Positions 20,031 to 29,334 of a DNA stretch of 64,000 nucleotides are shown piece by piece. Numbering within the stretch: the first letter of the stretch is position 1; each line of letters opens with the position of its first letter. The stretch is from Ferrimonas sediminum. GTDB taxonomy: Bacteria > Pseudomonadota > Gammaproteobacteria > Enterobacterales > Shewanellaceae. The notes below the pieces were generated by a model, which saw nothing but the letters and a program-made list of their open reading frames with translations, did no database searches and was not told where the DNA came from. The translations under genes and the position numbers were made by a program. Where the stretch lies: positions 310,001 to 374,000 of the forward strand of contig NZ_FNEM01000001.1 of NCBI RefSeq assembly GCF_900100175.1, in the 5' to 3' direction.

Positions 20031-21479
20031 ATGACTCTTAAGAATGTGTCAGCTACCCTGCTCAGCCCCACCGGTTTGTCGGTGGACGATCTGGAGCGCA
20101 CCCTGGCGCGCATCCATCAGCACAAGCTGGATTATTCCGACATCTATCTGCAGTCGGCGCGGCATGAATCCTGGGTGCTGGAAGATGGCATCGTTAAAGA
20201 GGGCAGTTTCAACATCGAGCAGGGGGTGGGTATCCGCGCCATCGATGGTGAAAAAACCGGGTTTGCCTACGCCGATGAGATCACCCTGGATGCCCTGCAG
20301 CAGTCCGCCGATGCCGCCCGCGGTATTGCCGCCGCTGGTGGTGAAGGCCGGGTCATGGCGCTGAGCAACCGCCCCAGCGTGCGTCGCTACCCCGCCGAAG
20401 ACCCCATTCGCAGCTGGGAGCAGCAGCAAAAGCTGTCACTGCTGCAGGAGATGGACCAGTATGTGCGCGCCCTGGACTCTCGGGTACAGCAGGTGATTGC
20501 CAGCCTGTCGGCGGTGTACGAAGAGGTGCTGGTAGTGGCGTCCGACGGCACCCTGGCCACCGACATTCGTCCCCTGGTGCGATTGAACTGCTCGGTGATC
20601 ATGGTGGACGGTGATCGCCGTGAACGCGGCAGTGCCGGCATGGGCGGCCGTTACGATTACGCCCAGCTGGACGTCACCAATGCCGACGATCGTCGCCGGG
20701 CGCTGGATCTGTGCCATCAGGCGGTGCGCATGGCCGAGGTGAACCTGAGGGCGGTGGACGCTCCTGCCGGGGAGATGCCGGTGGTACTGGGTTCCGGTTG
20801 GCCTGGGGTTCTGTTGCACGAAGCGGTGGGCCATGGTCTGGAGGGCGACTTTAACCGTAAGGGATCCAGTGCCTTTGCCGGACGCATCGGTGAAAAGGTG
20901 GCCAGCGAACTGTGCACCATTGTCGATGACGGCACCCTGGACGGTCGCCGTGGCTCCATCAGCATCGATGATGAGGGCACGCCGGCGCAGAACACCGTGT
21001 TGATCGAAAACGGCATCCTCAAAGGCTACATGCAGGACAAGCTCAACGCCCGCCTGATGGGCATGGCGCCCACCGGCAACGGCCGTCGCGAGTCTTACGC
21101 CCACATGCCGATGCCGCGTATGACCAACACCTACATGCTGGCGGGTGACAAAGAGCCGGAGGAGATCATCGCGTCGGTGAAGCAGGGGATCTACGCCCCC
21201 AACTTCGGTGGCGGTCAGGTGGACATCACTTCAGGTAAGTTTGTGTTCTCGGCCTCGGAGGCCTACCTGATCGAGAACGGCAAGATCACCACCCCGATTA
21301 AGGGGGCGACCCTGATTGGCAATGGCCCGCAGGCGATGCAGACCATCAGCATGGTCGGTAACGACCTTAAGCTGGATAACGGCGTCGGGGTCTGTGGCAA
21401 GGAGGGCCAGAGTGTGCCGGTGGGTGTCGGCCAACCAACGCTGAAGTTGGACCGCCTCACTGTTGGCGGCACAGATTGA
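20031..21479 (+). CDS. tldD: Metalloprotease subunit TldD
   Basis: The catalytic half of the TldD/TldE(PmbA) metalloprotease, which processes microcin precursors and degrades CcdA in E. coli. The zinc-binding HEAVGH helix (near residue 258) is intact, with [14 protein letters not shown] and NFGGGQVDI in the conserved core. The ATG at 20031 gives 482 residues, matching E. coli TldD. A GTG at 20022 overlapping the previous stop would add three residues and cannot be excluded. Its partner pmbA lies about 8.5 kb downstream, not adjacent. Confidence 0.96.
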   Translation: MTLKNVSATLLSPTGLSVDDLERTLARIHQHKLDYSDIYLQSARHESWVLEDGIVKEGSFNIEQGVGIRAIDGEKTGFAYADEITLDALQQSADAARGIAAAGGEGRVMALSNRPSVRRYPAEDPIRSWEQQQKLSLLQEMDQYVRALDSRVQQVIASLSAVYEEVLVVASDGTLATDIRPLVRLNCSVIMVDGDRRERGSAGMGGRYDYAQLDVTNADDRRRALDLCHQAVRMAEVNLRAVDAPAGEMPVVLGSGWPGVLLHEAVGHGLEGDFNRKGSSAFAGRIGEKVASELCTIVDDGTLDGRRGSISIDDEGTPAQNTVLIENGILKGYMQDKLNARLMGMAPTGNGRRESYAHMPMPRMTNTYMLAGDKEPEEIIASVKQGIYAPNFGGGQVDITSGKFVFSASEAYLIENGKITTPIKGATLIGNGPQAMQTISMVGNDLKLDNGVGVCGKEGQSVPVGVGQPTLKLDRLTVGGTD

Positions 21480-21505
21480 GTCTTTTGCACTGATTTAACT
21501 TAATA

Positions 21506-21529
21506 AAAGCGAGCTATGCTCGCTTTTTT
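21506..21529 (+). terminator. Intrinsic terminator after tldD
   Basis: A 9-bp stem (AAAGCGAGC / GCTCGCTTT) with a three-base loop runs directly into a T tract. It closes the mreB-to-tldD transcription unit. Confidence 0.92.
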
Positions 21530-21562
21530 ACTGCCTCTACTACTCCACTCATCGGATCAGCT

Positions 21563-21568
21563 TATAAT
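21563..21568 (+). promoter_or_regulatory. Candidate -10 element for the export operon
   Basis: A perfect TATAAT lies 64 bases before the chosen start of the TolC-like gene and just after the tldD terminator. No good -35 hexamer is seen at 16-18 bases upstream, so the assignment is tentative. Confidence 0.45.
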
Positions 21569-21631
21569 GCTTCTCCTTACGACTTTAATGGGTTTAAAAT
21601 TAGAGCTATGACTCTAAGTACAGGATGCACC

Positions 21632-23014
21632 ATGCGTTACTGGATTGGGATACTCGCGTGCATCTGCACCGCAGCCACGGCACAACCGCTGAGCTTGCTG
21701 CAAGCCTGGCAGCGGGTGGAAACCGTCAGCGATAAGCTGCAGGCCGAGCACCAGGCGGAAAACCGCGCCGCCGCCGAGCTGGGCGCCGCCGAGCAACTGG
21801 GGATGCCGTCGCTGTCCCTGAGCGGCAGCTACACCCGGCTGGACAAGCCGATTGAACTGGACTCCCGGGCCATCAACCCCATTGGTGACCTGTTGCAGCT
21901 TCCCCAGGTGGGCGCCATTGCCGGCCAGCTCGGTCTGGATCTGTCCGAGCTGAACTGGAAGACCGAACTGACTGACCGTGACATCTACCATGCCAGCCTG
22001 AAAGCGGTCTGGCCCCTGTATGTGGGGGGCCGTATCGAAGCCGCCCAGGCGATTAAGGCGGCCGAGCTGGATCAGCAGAAGCAGCAGGGGGAGCTGAGCC
22101 GGCAGGAGCGGTTCACGACTCTGGTGGAACGCTACTTTGCGGTGGTGCTGAGCACTCAGGTGGAGCAGTTGCAGCGTCAGCGTCTGCAGACGCTGACCGA
22201 GCACCTGCAGCACGCCGAGGCGATGCAGAAGCAGGGACAGATTGCCGAGGTGGAGCGCCTGAACGCCCAGGTGGCCATGGAGCAGGGTCAGGTGGCGCTG
22301 TCTCAGGCCCGGCGCCGCAGCAAACTGGCGCACATGGCGCTCAACACCCTGTTGCAGCAGAACCAGGTCGATACTGCCCAGGGGCTGGGATTGCCTCTGA
22401 CTCAGCCGGATCTGGACCGCTGGCAGCGGCAGATGCTGGAGGTGCATCCGGCGCTGGCGTTGTACCACGCCAAAGAGGCCCAGGCGCAGGGCGCCATCGA
22501 TGCCGAAAAGGGCCGTTACAAGCCGGAGGTGGCGCTGTTCGGCAACTACACCTTAGAGACTCAGGATACCCTGGCGGCGGAGCTGGAACCGGACTGGCTG
22601 GTCGGGGTGACGGTCAAGGTGCCGCTGTTTACCAATGATGGCCGCTCTGATCGAGTGCGGGCGGCGAAAAGCGCCCAGTTGCAGGTGCAGCATCTGCGGG
22701 CCCAGACTCAACAGGATCTGGAGCTGCTGATGGCGTCCCGGGGCCAGGAGCTGAGCCAGGCACAGCATGAATACCGAGCCCTGGCGACGGCAGAGAAGCT
22801 GGCCAAGGAGAATTTGCGCTTGCGGAAACTGGCGTTCAGTCAGGGGCTGAGCACCTCCATCGAACAGGTGGATGCCAGCGACAAATTGCTGGAGGTGCAG
22901 ACTGCCCGCGCCGCCGCTCAATACCGTTATTTGGTCGCTCTGGGGCAACTGGCCGCCATGAGCAGCAACCAACAACGTCTTTTCCAACTGCTTGAACGCA
23001 CGGAATCAGAATGA
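21632..23014 (+). CDS. TolC-family outer-membrane efflux protein
   Basis: A 460-residue outer-membrane channel component with a signal peptide (MRYWIGILACICTAATAQPLS). Two OEP repeats are seen, with long coiled-coil helices (residues 130-250 and 330-430) rich in Gln, Ala and Glu. The ATG at 21632 is preferred over 21608 because it yields a normal signal peptide and has an AGGA site 7-8 bases upstream. It overlaps the next gene by four bases (ATGA), making a one-transcript export system with the HlyD and permease genes. Confidence 0.9.
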   Translation: MRYWIGILACICTAATAQPLSLLQAWQRVETVSDKLQAEHQAENRAAAELGAAEQLGMPSLSLSGSYTRLDKPIELDSRAINPIGDLLQLPQVGAIAGQLGLDLSELNWKTELTDRDIYHASLKAVWPLYVGGRIEAAQAIKAAELDQQKQQGELSRQERFTTLVERYFAVVLSTQVEQLQRQRLQTLTEHLQHAEAMQKQGQIAEVERLNAQVAMEQGQVALSQARRRSKLAHMALNTLLQQNQVDTAQGLGLPLTQPDLDRWQRQMLEVHPALALYHAKEAQAQGAIDAEKGRYKPEVALFGNYTLETQDTLAAELEPDWLVGVTVKVPLFTNDGRSDRVRAAKSAQLQVQHLRAQTQQDLELLMASRGQELSQAQHEYRALATAEKLAKENLRLRKLAFSQGLSTSIEQVDASDKLLEVQTARAAAQYRYLVALGQLAAMSSNQQRLFQLLERTESE

Positions 23015-23985
23015 AACGAATCAACCAATCTCTGGGCTTTATCGCCCTGCTGCTGTTGCTTGGGCTGGCTGCCCGCGCGGCCTGGATCCTGAGCCAGCCT
23101 AAGGCGGCCCACATTCAGGGCCAGATTGAAGCCCGCCAGTACCATGTCTCCTCCAAGATTCCGGGAAGACTGGAGCGGATTCTGGTGCACCGGGGCGATC
23201 AGGTCACCAAGGGGGATCTGTTGTTTGCCATCAGCAGCCCGGAGCTGGAAGCCAAGCAGATGCAGGCCCAGGCCGGATTGGAAGCGGCGAAGGCGCTGAA
23301 AGCCCAGGCCGATAACGGTGCCCGGGCGCAGGAGGTGCTGGCGGCCAAGGAGCAATGGAACAAGGCCAAGGCGGCGGCGGAACTGGCCAAGGTCACCTAT
23401 GAACGGGTGGAAAACCTGTTCGACGAAGGGGTGATCGCCAGGCAGAAGCGTGACGAAGCCTTTACCCGGTGGCAGGCGGCCAACTTTACCGAAAGTGCTG
23501 CCCGGGCGGTGTACCTGATGGCCGATGAAGGGGCGCGTCAGGAGACCAAGGACGCCGCCGCTGGCAAAGCCATGGCGGCCCAGGGGCAGCTGAACGAGGT
23601 GCAGGCGGTGCTGGCCGACAGCCAGATGCGGGCTCCCCGAAGTGGTGAGGTGAGCCAGGTGATGCTGGATGAAGGGGAGCTGGCCCCGTCCGGCTTCCCG
23701 GTGGTGACCCTGGTGGACATGACCGACGCCTGGGCGCTGTTTAACGTTCGCGAAGATCGGCTGGCGGACTACCCCGAAGGCGAGCAGGTGCAGGTGCGGA
23801 TTCCGGCCCTCGGTGCCAGCTTCCCGTTTGTGGTGCGCTACCGGTCGGTGTTGGGGGATTACGCTACCTGGAATGCCAGCGAAAGCGGTATGGATTTTGA
23901 CTTACGCACCTTCGAGGTGGAGCTGGTGCCCCAGAGCCCCGTCGACGGGCTGCGGGCCGGCATGACGGCGCTGATTGATCTATGA
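23011..23985 (+). CDS. HlyD-family membrane fusion (periplasmic adaptor) protein
   Basis: A 324-residue adaptor with one N-terminal membrane helix (residues 9-27), a biotinyl-lipoyl-like half motif (HVSSKIPGRLERILVHRGDQVTKGDLLF), a helical hairpin (about residues 80-205, Ala/Lys/Glu-rich) and the second lipoyl half (MRAPRSGEVSQVMLDEGE). It would bridge the inner-membrane permeases and the TolC-like channel. It overlaps both neighbours by four bases. Confidence 0.92.
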   Translation: MKRINQSLGFIALLLLLGLAARAAWILSQPKAAHIQGQIEARQYHVSSKIPGRLERILVHRGDQVTKGDLLFAISSPELEAKQMQAQAGLEAAKALKAQADNGARAQEVLAAKEQWNKAKAAAELAKVTYERVENLFDEGVIARQKRDEAFTRWQAANFTESAARAVYLMADEGARQETKDAAAGKAMAAQGQLNEVQAVLADSQMRAPRSGEVSQVMLDEGELAPSGFPVVTLVDMTDAWALFNVREDRLADYPEGEQVQVRIPALGASFPFVVRYRSVLGDYATWNASESGMDFDLRTFEVELVPQSPVDGLRAGMTALIDL

Positions 23986-25058
23986 CCCGCTCTCGGGTGG
24001 TCCTGCTGCATCGCAGCTTTCGGGACCTGTTGTCGGACCCGTGGCAAGCGAGCCTGATGACCTGGCTGCCGGTGCTGCTGGGGATCATCCTGTGGGGCGT
24101 GTTTGCCCGTGGCCTGCCCACGGAACTGCCTGTGGCCTGGGTCGACATGGACAACACCGCCACCAGTCGCACCCTGGGGCGCCATCTCGAGGCGTCCCCG
24201 GCCATCGCGCTGACCCAGTTTGCCGACGGCCGCAGCGCCCAGCTGGCGATGCGCCAGGGGGAGATGTTTGCCCTGGTGCAGATTCCCGCCCATTTCGGAG
24301 AAGATCTGATGGCGGGGCGCACGCCCGATCTGGCGGTGCGCTACAACACCCAATTCATTCTGGTGGGCAAACGCCTCTACAGCGCTGCGCTGGCCTCGTT
24401 GCAGGGCGGCCTGGCCGACGTAGGCTCGCTGGCAACCCTGGCCTCCGGGGTGCCGGCGGAGTACGCCGAACAGGCGTTGTCACCGGTGAAGGTTGAATTG
24501 AAGTCGATGTTCAACCCGGATCTGAGTTACCTGCCTTTCCTGCTGCCCGGCATCATGCTGGCACTGTTCCAGTTGCTGGTGATGGCCACCCTGGTGAATG
24601 CCGTTGGTCGTGGCCGACGCGGCCTGCCGCTGCGCATCGCGCTGTTGATGCTGTGGTGGTGGCTGATGGGTGGCATCGGCTTGCTGGTGATGTACGAAGG
24701 GCTGGCGTTGCCCATGAGCGGTTCCCTGTGGGTGCTGTGGCTGGCGATGATCCCTCTGTTGGGCGCCATCGCCGGGATGATGCTGCTGATCGCCCTGATT
24801 GTGGATGACCCGGTTCGGGCCACCAGCATCGGCGGCGCCCTGTTTGCGCCGGCATTTGCCTATATGGGGGTCAGTTTCCCGGTCAACAGCATGCCCTGGG
24901 TGGCGGAGATCTGGCGAGTACTGATGCCGAGTACCCACTACGTTCCGCTGCTGCTGCAGGGGGGCGGTAATCACAACTGGTCGTCACTGTGGCCGCTGTT
25001 TTTGATGTCGCTGCTGTTGCTGCCGGTGGCCCGTCGTTACCGGGGAGTGAGTCTATGA
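23982..25058 (+). CDS. ABC-2 type permease, first subunit
   Basis: A 358-residue ABC-2 (ABC2_membrane_3-like) permease with a first membrane helix near residues 24-44, a large periplasmic loop (VAWVDMDNTATSRTLGRHLE to about residue 165) and five or six further C-terminal helices. The DMDNTATSR motif in the loop is typical of the YhhJ/YbhR group. No nucleotide-binding protein is encoded next to it. The second permease starts inside its stop codon. Confidence 0.9.
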   Translation: MTRSRVVLLHRSFRDLLSDPWQASLMTWLPVLLGIILWGVFARGLPTELPVAWVDMDNTATSRTLGRHLEASPAIALTQFADGRSAQLAMRQGEMFALVQIPAHFGEDLMAGRTPDLAVRYNTQFILVGKRLYSAALASLQGGLADVGSLATLASGVPAEYAEQALSPVKVELKSMFNPDLSYLPFLLPGIMLALFQLLVMATLVNAVGRGRRGLPLRIALLMLWWWLMGGIGLLVMYEGLALPMSGSLWVLWLAMIPLLGAIAGMMLLIALIVDDPVRATSIGGALFAPAFAYMGVSFPVNSMPWVAEIWRVLMPSTHYVPLLLQGGGNHNWSSLWPLFLMSLLLLPVARRYRGVSL

Positions 25059-26227
25059 GCTGGTGGTTGTTGTTTCGGCGCGAATGGCTGGGGCTGCTGA
25101 CCGACAAGGCAGCCATGCTGACCGCCATCGGCGGTATTCTGTTTTACGCCGTTATCTACCCCTTGCCTTACGATCATCAGGTGGCCGGGGCCCAGCCGGT
25201 GGCGGTGGTGGACTTGGATCAGAGTGCCACCAGTCGCAAGCTGGTTCGTATGTGGTCGGCGTCACCGAAGATTCACCTCAGTGATAACTACCCGGCGGTA
25301 GAGCGGGCCGAGCGTGCCCTGGCTGACGGTGACATTGCCGCCATGGTGGTGATTCCGGCCCAGTTTGAGCGGAATCTGGCGCGGGGACAGCAGCAGACGC
25401 TGGCGGTCGCCGGCGACGGCAGTTTTTTTCTTGCCTATGGCAATGTGGCCACCGCCATGCTGCAATCCAGCGGTTATCTGAATGCCGAGATTCGCCTGGC
25501 CCGCAGCGTTGCCAATGGCGCCCGTGCCGAGGAGGTGATGCGTCAGCTGCAACCGGTGTCGACCCGGGTGCAACCGGTGTTTAACCCCAATGGCAGCTAC
25601 GTCAGTTATGTGGTGCCGGGAGCGCTGGTACTGATTCTGCACCAGACCCTGTTGATGGTGGCATCGATGCTGGGGGCCAACAACTGGCACTGCCGTGGCG
25701 AGTGGCACCAGTATCCGTTGATGACCTGGGTCAGCGCCCGCACCACCATGCTGGTGTGCCTGTACCTGCCCTCCTGTATTCTCTATTTCGACCTGGTACT
25801 GCCCGGCCATGATGTGGCAATGCTGGCGTCCTTCTGGGCCATGGTACAACTGCTGGTGCCGTTTCTGTTGTCGACGGCGTTGGCGGGCATCGCCATCAGT
25901 ACCCTGTTTAACCGCCGGGCGGTGCCGGTGCAACTGCTGGTGCTGACCGGAATGCCGATTCTGTTTACCTGTGGTTTTGTCTGGCCCGGGATCAGCATGT
26001 CGCCGCTGCTCAGTGGCATGTTTGCCTGGTTGCCGGCACAGCCGGCGATGATGGGGATGATAAAACTTAACCAGATGAACCTGGGAATCGTAAACCTTTA
26101 TTACGAGCTGTCGACTCTATGGATTCAGGTGATAGCATGGGGAATACTGGCACTGCTGGGTATGCACTGGCGCCAGACTCATCGGTCCAAGGTGCTGATT
26201 GACCGCATCGAACCGAACTTTGATTAA
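25055..26227 (+). CDS. ABC-2 type permease, second subunit
   Basis: A 390-residue partner of the preceding permease with the same plan: one helix near residues 23-40, the periplasmic motif VVDLDQSATSRKLVRM, then a cluster of helices from about residue 185. The ATG at 25055 overlaps the previous stop as ATGA; longer upstream in-frame starts would lie within the first permease gene and are not supported. The two permeases probably form a heterodimeric channel. Confidence 0.9.
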   Translation: MSWWLLFRREWLGLLTDKAAMLTAIGGILFYAVIYPLPYDHQVAGAQPVAVVDLDQSATSRKLVRMWSASPKIHLSDNYPAVERAERALADGDIAAMVVIPAQFERNLARGQQQTLAVAGDGSFFLAYGNVATAMLQSSGYLNAEIRLARSVANGARAEEVMRQLQPVSTRVQPVFNPNGSYVSYVVPGALVLILHQTLLMVASMLGANNWHCRGEWHQYPLMTWVSARTTMLVCLYLPSCILYFDLVLPGHDVAMLASFWAMVQLLVPFLLSTALAGIAISTLFNRRAVPVQLLVLTGMPILFTCGFVWPGISMSPLLSGMFAWLPAQPAMMGMIKLNQMNLGIVNLYYELSTLWIQVIAWGILALLGMHWRQTHRSKVLIDRIEPNFD

Positions 26228-26266
26228 CCCCCTTTTCGTTTTTTACTTCCTTGTCAGGGATGAACT

Positions 26267-27139
26267 ATGCAACGGCTGCTTCTGGCTTCGACTTTACTGA
26301 TTTCCTCTGCGTGTTGGGCTCAACCGACTGGCGGCGAGCGGCCGCTGCCGTTTGAGTTCAGCGCTTACAGCGTCGGTTTCCCCTCGGCGTCGCTGGAGAA
26401 CGATGGCGGCATCAGCCAGGACAACTACGGCTTCAACTCCAGCTATCGTAAATCGCTGAATCAGCAATGGTTGGTGCGTTACCAACTGGACTACGAATAC
26501 AGCCGCTTCGATTTTGATCGCGGTCGTTTGTTTGGCGGTCGTCTCGACAGCTGGGACAGCAAGCATCAACTGGGTGCCGGCGTCAGCTTCGTTCGCCCTG
26601 GCCGGGACGGTCTGACCTGGATCGTGGCACCACGCCTGCAATGGGCTTACGCCGACAGCGCCAGTTTCAGTGACGGCTTTGGTTACGGGTTGATGGCGGC
26701 GGCCACCTACCCGGTGTCGGATACCCTGACCCTGGGGTTTGGCGGCGGCTACTTTAATGATCCCTATGATGTGTCGGTGATTCCGGTGTTGTTGGTGAAG
26801 TGGCAGATCACCGACAAGTTGCGTCTGGATAACCCGTTTGAGCCCGGCTTCTCCGGGCCGGGTGGGTTGGAGTTGTCGTACGCCTTCAATGACTTCTGGG
26901 AGTTTGGCTTTGGTTCGGCCTACCGCACCCAGCGATTTGCCTTGGAGCAGGGCAGCGTCGAGATTGAGAATCCGCTGACCTTCTTCAGGGGCACTTATCG
27001 CAACCCGGACCACTGGCGCATCTCCGGTTATCTGGGCTATCGCAGTGATGGTGAGATGAAGGTGCATGGCCAATTTGAGGCCAGTCAGGATGTGAAGGCC
27101 GAATCGGCCTTCGGTGCCATCTTTACTTACAACTTCTGA
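26267..27139 (+). CDS. Predicted outer-membrane beta-barrel protein (DUF6268-like)
   Basis: A 290-residue protein with a signal peptide (MQRLLLASTLLISSACWAQ) and alternating hydrophobic/aromatic strands throughout, ending in the aromatic barrel terminus FTYNF. Such a C-terminal Phe is the usual BAM recognition signal. It resembles the DUF6268 family, but the family call is from memory of the pattern and less sure than the barrel call. It follows the permeases by 40 bases and ends in a strong terminator, so it may belong to the export operon. Function unknown. Confidence 0.75.
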   Translation: MQRLLLASTLLISSACWAQPTGGERPLPFEFSAYSVGFPSASLENDGGISQDNYGFNSSYRKSLNQQWLVRYQLDYEYSRFDFDRGRLFGGRLDSWDSKHQLGAGVSFVRPGRDGLTWIVAPRLQWAYADSASFSDGFGYGLMAAATYPVSDTLTLGFGGGYFNDPYDVSVIPVLLVKWQITDKLRLDNPFEPGFSGPGGLELSYAFNDFWEFGFGSAYRTQRFALEQGSVEIENPLTFFRGTYRNPDHWRISGYLGYRSDGEMKVHGQFEASQDVKAESAFGAIFTYNF

Positions 27140-27160
27140 GCCGGTCTGGCGAGCGAAATT

Positions 27161-27193
27161 CAGGCGGCCCCTAGTCAGGGGGCCGCCTTTTTT
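27161..27193 (+). terminator. Intrinsic terminator after the barrel protein gene
   Basis: A 9-bp GC-rich stem (GGCGGCCCC / GGGGCCGCC) with a seven-base loop is followed by six T residues. It separates the export locus from the MoxR operon. Confidence 0.93.
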
Positions 27194-27274
27194 GTTAGCT
27201 TCAATGCAGTTGTTGACACGTTAGCCAAAGATGGCTGTCGTTTTGCCCCCAACTCCGAACAGAAGGATCAACCA

Positions 27275-28114
27275 ATGAAGTTTCAGGGAACCGGTGAATA
27301 CATCGCCACTGAGGATTTGCAGATGGCGGTTAATGCCGCGGTGACCCTATCTCGGCCGCTGCTGATCAAGGGGGAGCCGGGAACCGGCAAAACCATGTTG
27401 GCGGAGCAGGTGGCGCGGTCTCTGGGGAAGCCGTTAATTCAATGGCACATCAAATCCACCACCAAGGCCCAGCAGGGGCTGTATGAGTACGATGCGGTGT
27501 CGCGGCTGCGGGACTCCCAACTGGGCAACGACAAGGTGCAGGATGTACGCAATTACCTGAAAAAAGGCAAGCTGTGGCAGGCGTTCGAGGCCGATGAACA
27601 GGTGGTGCTGCTGATTGACGAGGTGGATAAGGCCGACATCGAGTTTCCCAACGATCTGCTGGTGGAGCTGGATAAGATGGAGTTTCATGTGTATGAGACC
27701 CAGGAGGTGATTCAAGCCCGCCATCGCCCCATCGTCATCATCACCAGCAACAACGAAAAGGAGCTGCCGGATGCGTTTCTGCGCCGCTGTTTTTTCCACT
27801 ACATCAGCTTTCCCGATGTCGAGACCATGAAGCGCATCGTCGAGGTGCATTTCCCCGATATTAAGCCGCGTCTGGTGCAACACGCCATGGAGGTTTTCTT
27901 TGAGCTCAGGCAGGTGGCCGGGCTGAAAAAGAAGCCGTCCACCTCGGAACTGGTGGATTGGCTGAAACTGCTGATGGCCGACGACATCGATCCGTCGGTG
28001 CTGGCCAATACCGACATCCGTACCGCGCTGCCGCCGTTGTGTGGCGCCCTGGTCAAGAATGAACAGGATGTGGCGTTGCTGGAGAAGCTGGCCTTTATGA
28101 CCCGGCGGGGGTGA
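27275..28114 (+). CDS. MoxR-family AAA+ ATPase
   Basis: A 279-residue AAA+ protein with Walker A GEPGTGKT (about residues 33-40), Walker B VLLIDEVDKAD and sensor 1 region IVIITSNNEKELPDAFLRRC. MoxR proteins act as chaperones that insert metal or assemble complexes together with a VWA partner, which here is the next gene (four bases away). The target is unknown. It is a conserved neighbour pair in many proteobacteria, where the VWA gene is annotated CoxE-like. Confidence 0.92.
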   Translation: MKFQGTGEYIATEDLQMAVNAAVTLSRPLLIKGEPGTGKTMLAEQVARSLGKPLIQWHIKSTTKAQQGLYEYDAVSRLRDSQLGNDKVQDVRNYLKKGKLWQAFEADEQVVLLIDEVDKADIEFPNDLLVELDKMEFHVYETQEVIQARHRPIVIITSNNEKELPDAFLRRCFFHYISFPDVETMKRIVEVHFPDIKPRLVQHAMEVFFELRQVAGLKKKPSTSELVDWLKLLMADDIDPSVLANTDIRTALPPLCGALVKNEQDVALLEKLAFMTRRG

Positions 28115-28118
28115 GGCG

Positions 28119-29306
28119 ATGCTGATTCGGTTTTTCTTTGCCCTGAGGCGGGGTGGAATTCCGGTGTCGGTGACCGAGTTGCTGGCACTGCTGGAGGCGA
28201 TGGACCAGCAGCTGGCGTTTGCGGATCTGGAGCAGTTCTATGCCCTGGCGCGATTGTGTCTGGTCAAGGATGAAACCCAGTACGACAAGTTTGATCGGGC
28301 CTTCGGGGCATTTTTCGACGGCTTGGACGCGGCGACGGAGCACTGGCAGGAGGCGATTCCCGATGAGTGGCTGCGGGCGGAGATGGCCCGCTCGCTAACC
28401 GAGGAGGAGCGCCGCCAGCTGGAGGCGGTGGGGGGCATCGAGGCGCTGTTGGCGGAGTTTCGCAAACGCTTCGAGGAGCAGCAGGACCGCCATCAGGGCG
28501 GCAACCGCTGGATCGGTACCGGCGGTACCTCGCCCTTTGGTCACAGTGGCGACCGGCCCGGAGGCGTGCGGGTGGGCGGTCAGGGGCGCAATCGCTCGGC
28601 GGCCAAGGTGTGGCAGCAGCGCCAATACCGTAATCTTGACGGTGATGTGGAGTTGGGCATTCGTAATCTGAAACTGGCGTTGAGGAAGCTGCGCCGCTTT
28701 GCCCGCAGCGGTGCCGACACCGAACTGGATCTGGATGGCACCATTCAAGCCACCGCCGACAGTGGTGGCTTACTGGATGTGAAGCTGGTGCCGGAGCGTC
28801 ACAACGCCATAAAGCTGTTGCTGTTTTTCGATGTGGGGGGGTCCATGGATCCCTATGTCCGGCGCTGTGAGCAACTGTTCAGTGCCTGCCGCAGCGAGTT
28901 TAAGCACCTGGAGCAGTTCTACTTTCATAACTTCATCTACGATCAACTGTGGCGGGATAACCGCCGCCGCCGTGATGAGTCGACGCCGCTGGCGGAGATT
29001 TTGCGCACCTACCCCAAGGACTACAAGGTGATTGTGGTGGGGGACGCCTCCATGGGACCGTATGAGATTTTCAGCCGCTATGGCAGTGTCGAGTTGATGA
29101 ACGAGGAGCCGGGGGCGGTCTCCATGCAGCGCCTGTGCGACCGGTTTTCACGGCTGATCTGGCTCAACCCGGTGCCCAGAGAGCACTGGCGCTATACCCA
29201 GAGCATCGGCGCGGTACGGGAGCTGATTGCCGATCGCATGTATCCCCTGTCACTGTCGGGACTGGAGCAGGGGATCGGATCACTACTGGGCAAGCAGAAG
29301 CCTTGA
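28119..29306 (+). CDS. CoxE-like von Willebrand factor A domain protein
   Basis: A 395-residue cytoplasmic protein without signal peptide. The N-terminal half is helical and contains a Gly/Arg-rich linker (residues 125-165). The VWA fold lies from about residue 228, with a metal-site motif DVGGSMD in which the second usual Ser of DxSxS is Gly, followed by VGDASMGPYEI. It is the partner of the MoxR ATPase. The substrate of the pair cannot be read from the sequence. Confidence 0.88.
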   Translation: MLIRFFFALRRGGIPVSVTELLALLEAMDQQLAFADLEQFYALARLCLVKDETQYDKFDRAFGAFFDGLDAATEHWQEAIPDEWLRAEMARSLTEEERRQLEAVGGIEALLAEFRKRFEEQQDRHQGGNRWIGTGGTSPFGHSGDRPGGVRVGGQGRNRSAAKVWQQRQYRNLDGDVELGIRNLKLALRKLRRFARSGADTELDLDGTIQATADSGGLLDVKLVPERHNAIKLLLFFDVGGSMDPYVRRCEQLFSACRSEFKHLEQFYFHNFIYDQLWRDNRRRRDESTPLAEILRTYPKDYKVIVVGDASMGPYEIFSRYGSVELMNEEPGAVSMQRLCDRFSRLIWLNPVPREHWRYTQSIGAVRELIADRMYPLSLSGLEQGIGSLLGKQKP

Positions 29307-29308
29307 TA

Positions 29309-29328
29309 TCAGGCCCCCGGGGGCCTGA
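29309..29328. repeat. Perfect 20-bp palindrome between convergent genes
   Basis: TCAGGCCCCC followed directly by its reverse complement, starting just after the VWA gene stop and ending seven bases before the darP stop. In RNA it would fold into a very GC-rich hairpin on either strand, but no T run follows on either side. It may act as a bidirectional terminator or an mRNA 3' end stabiliser. Confidence 0.8.
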
Positions 29329-29334
29329 ATGATC

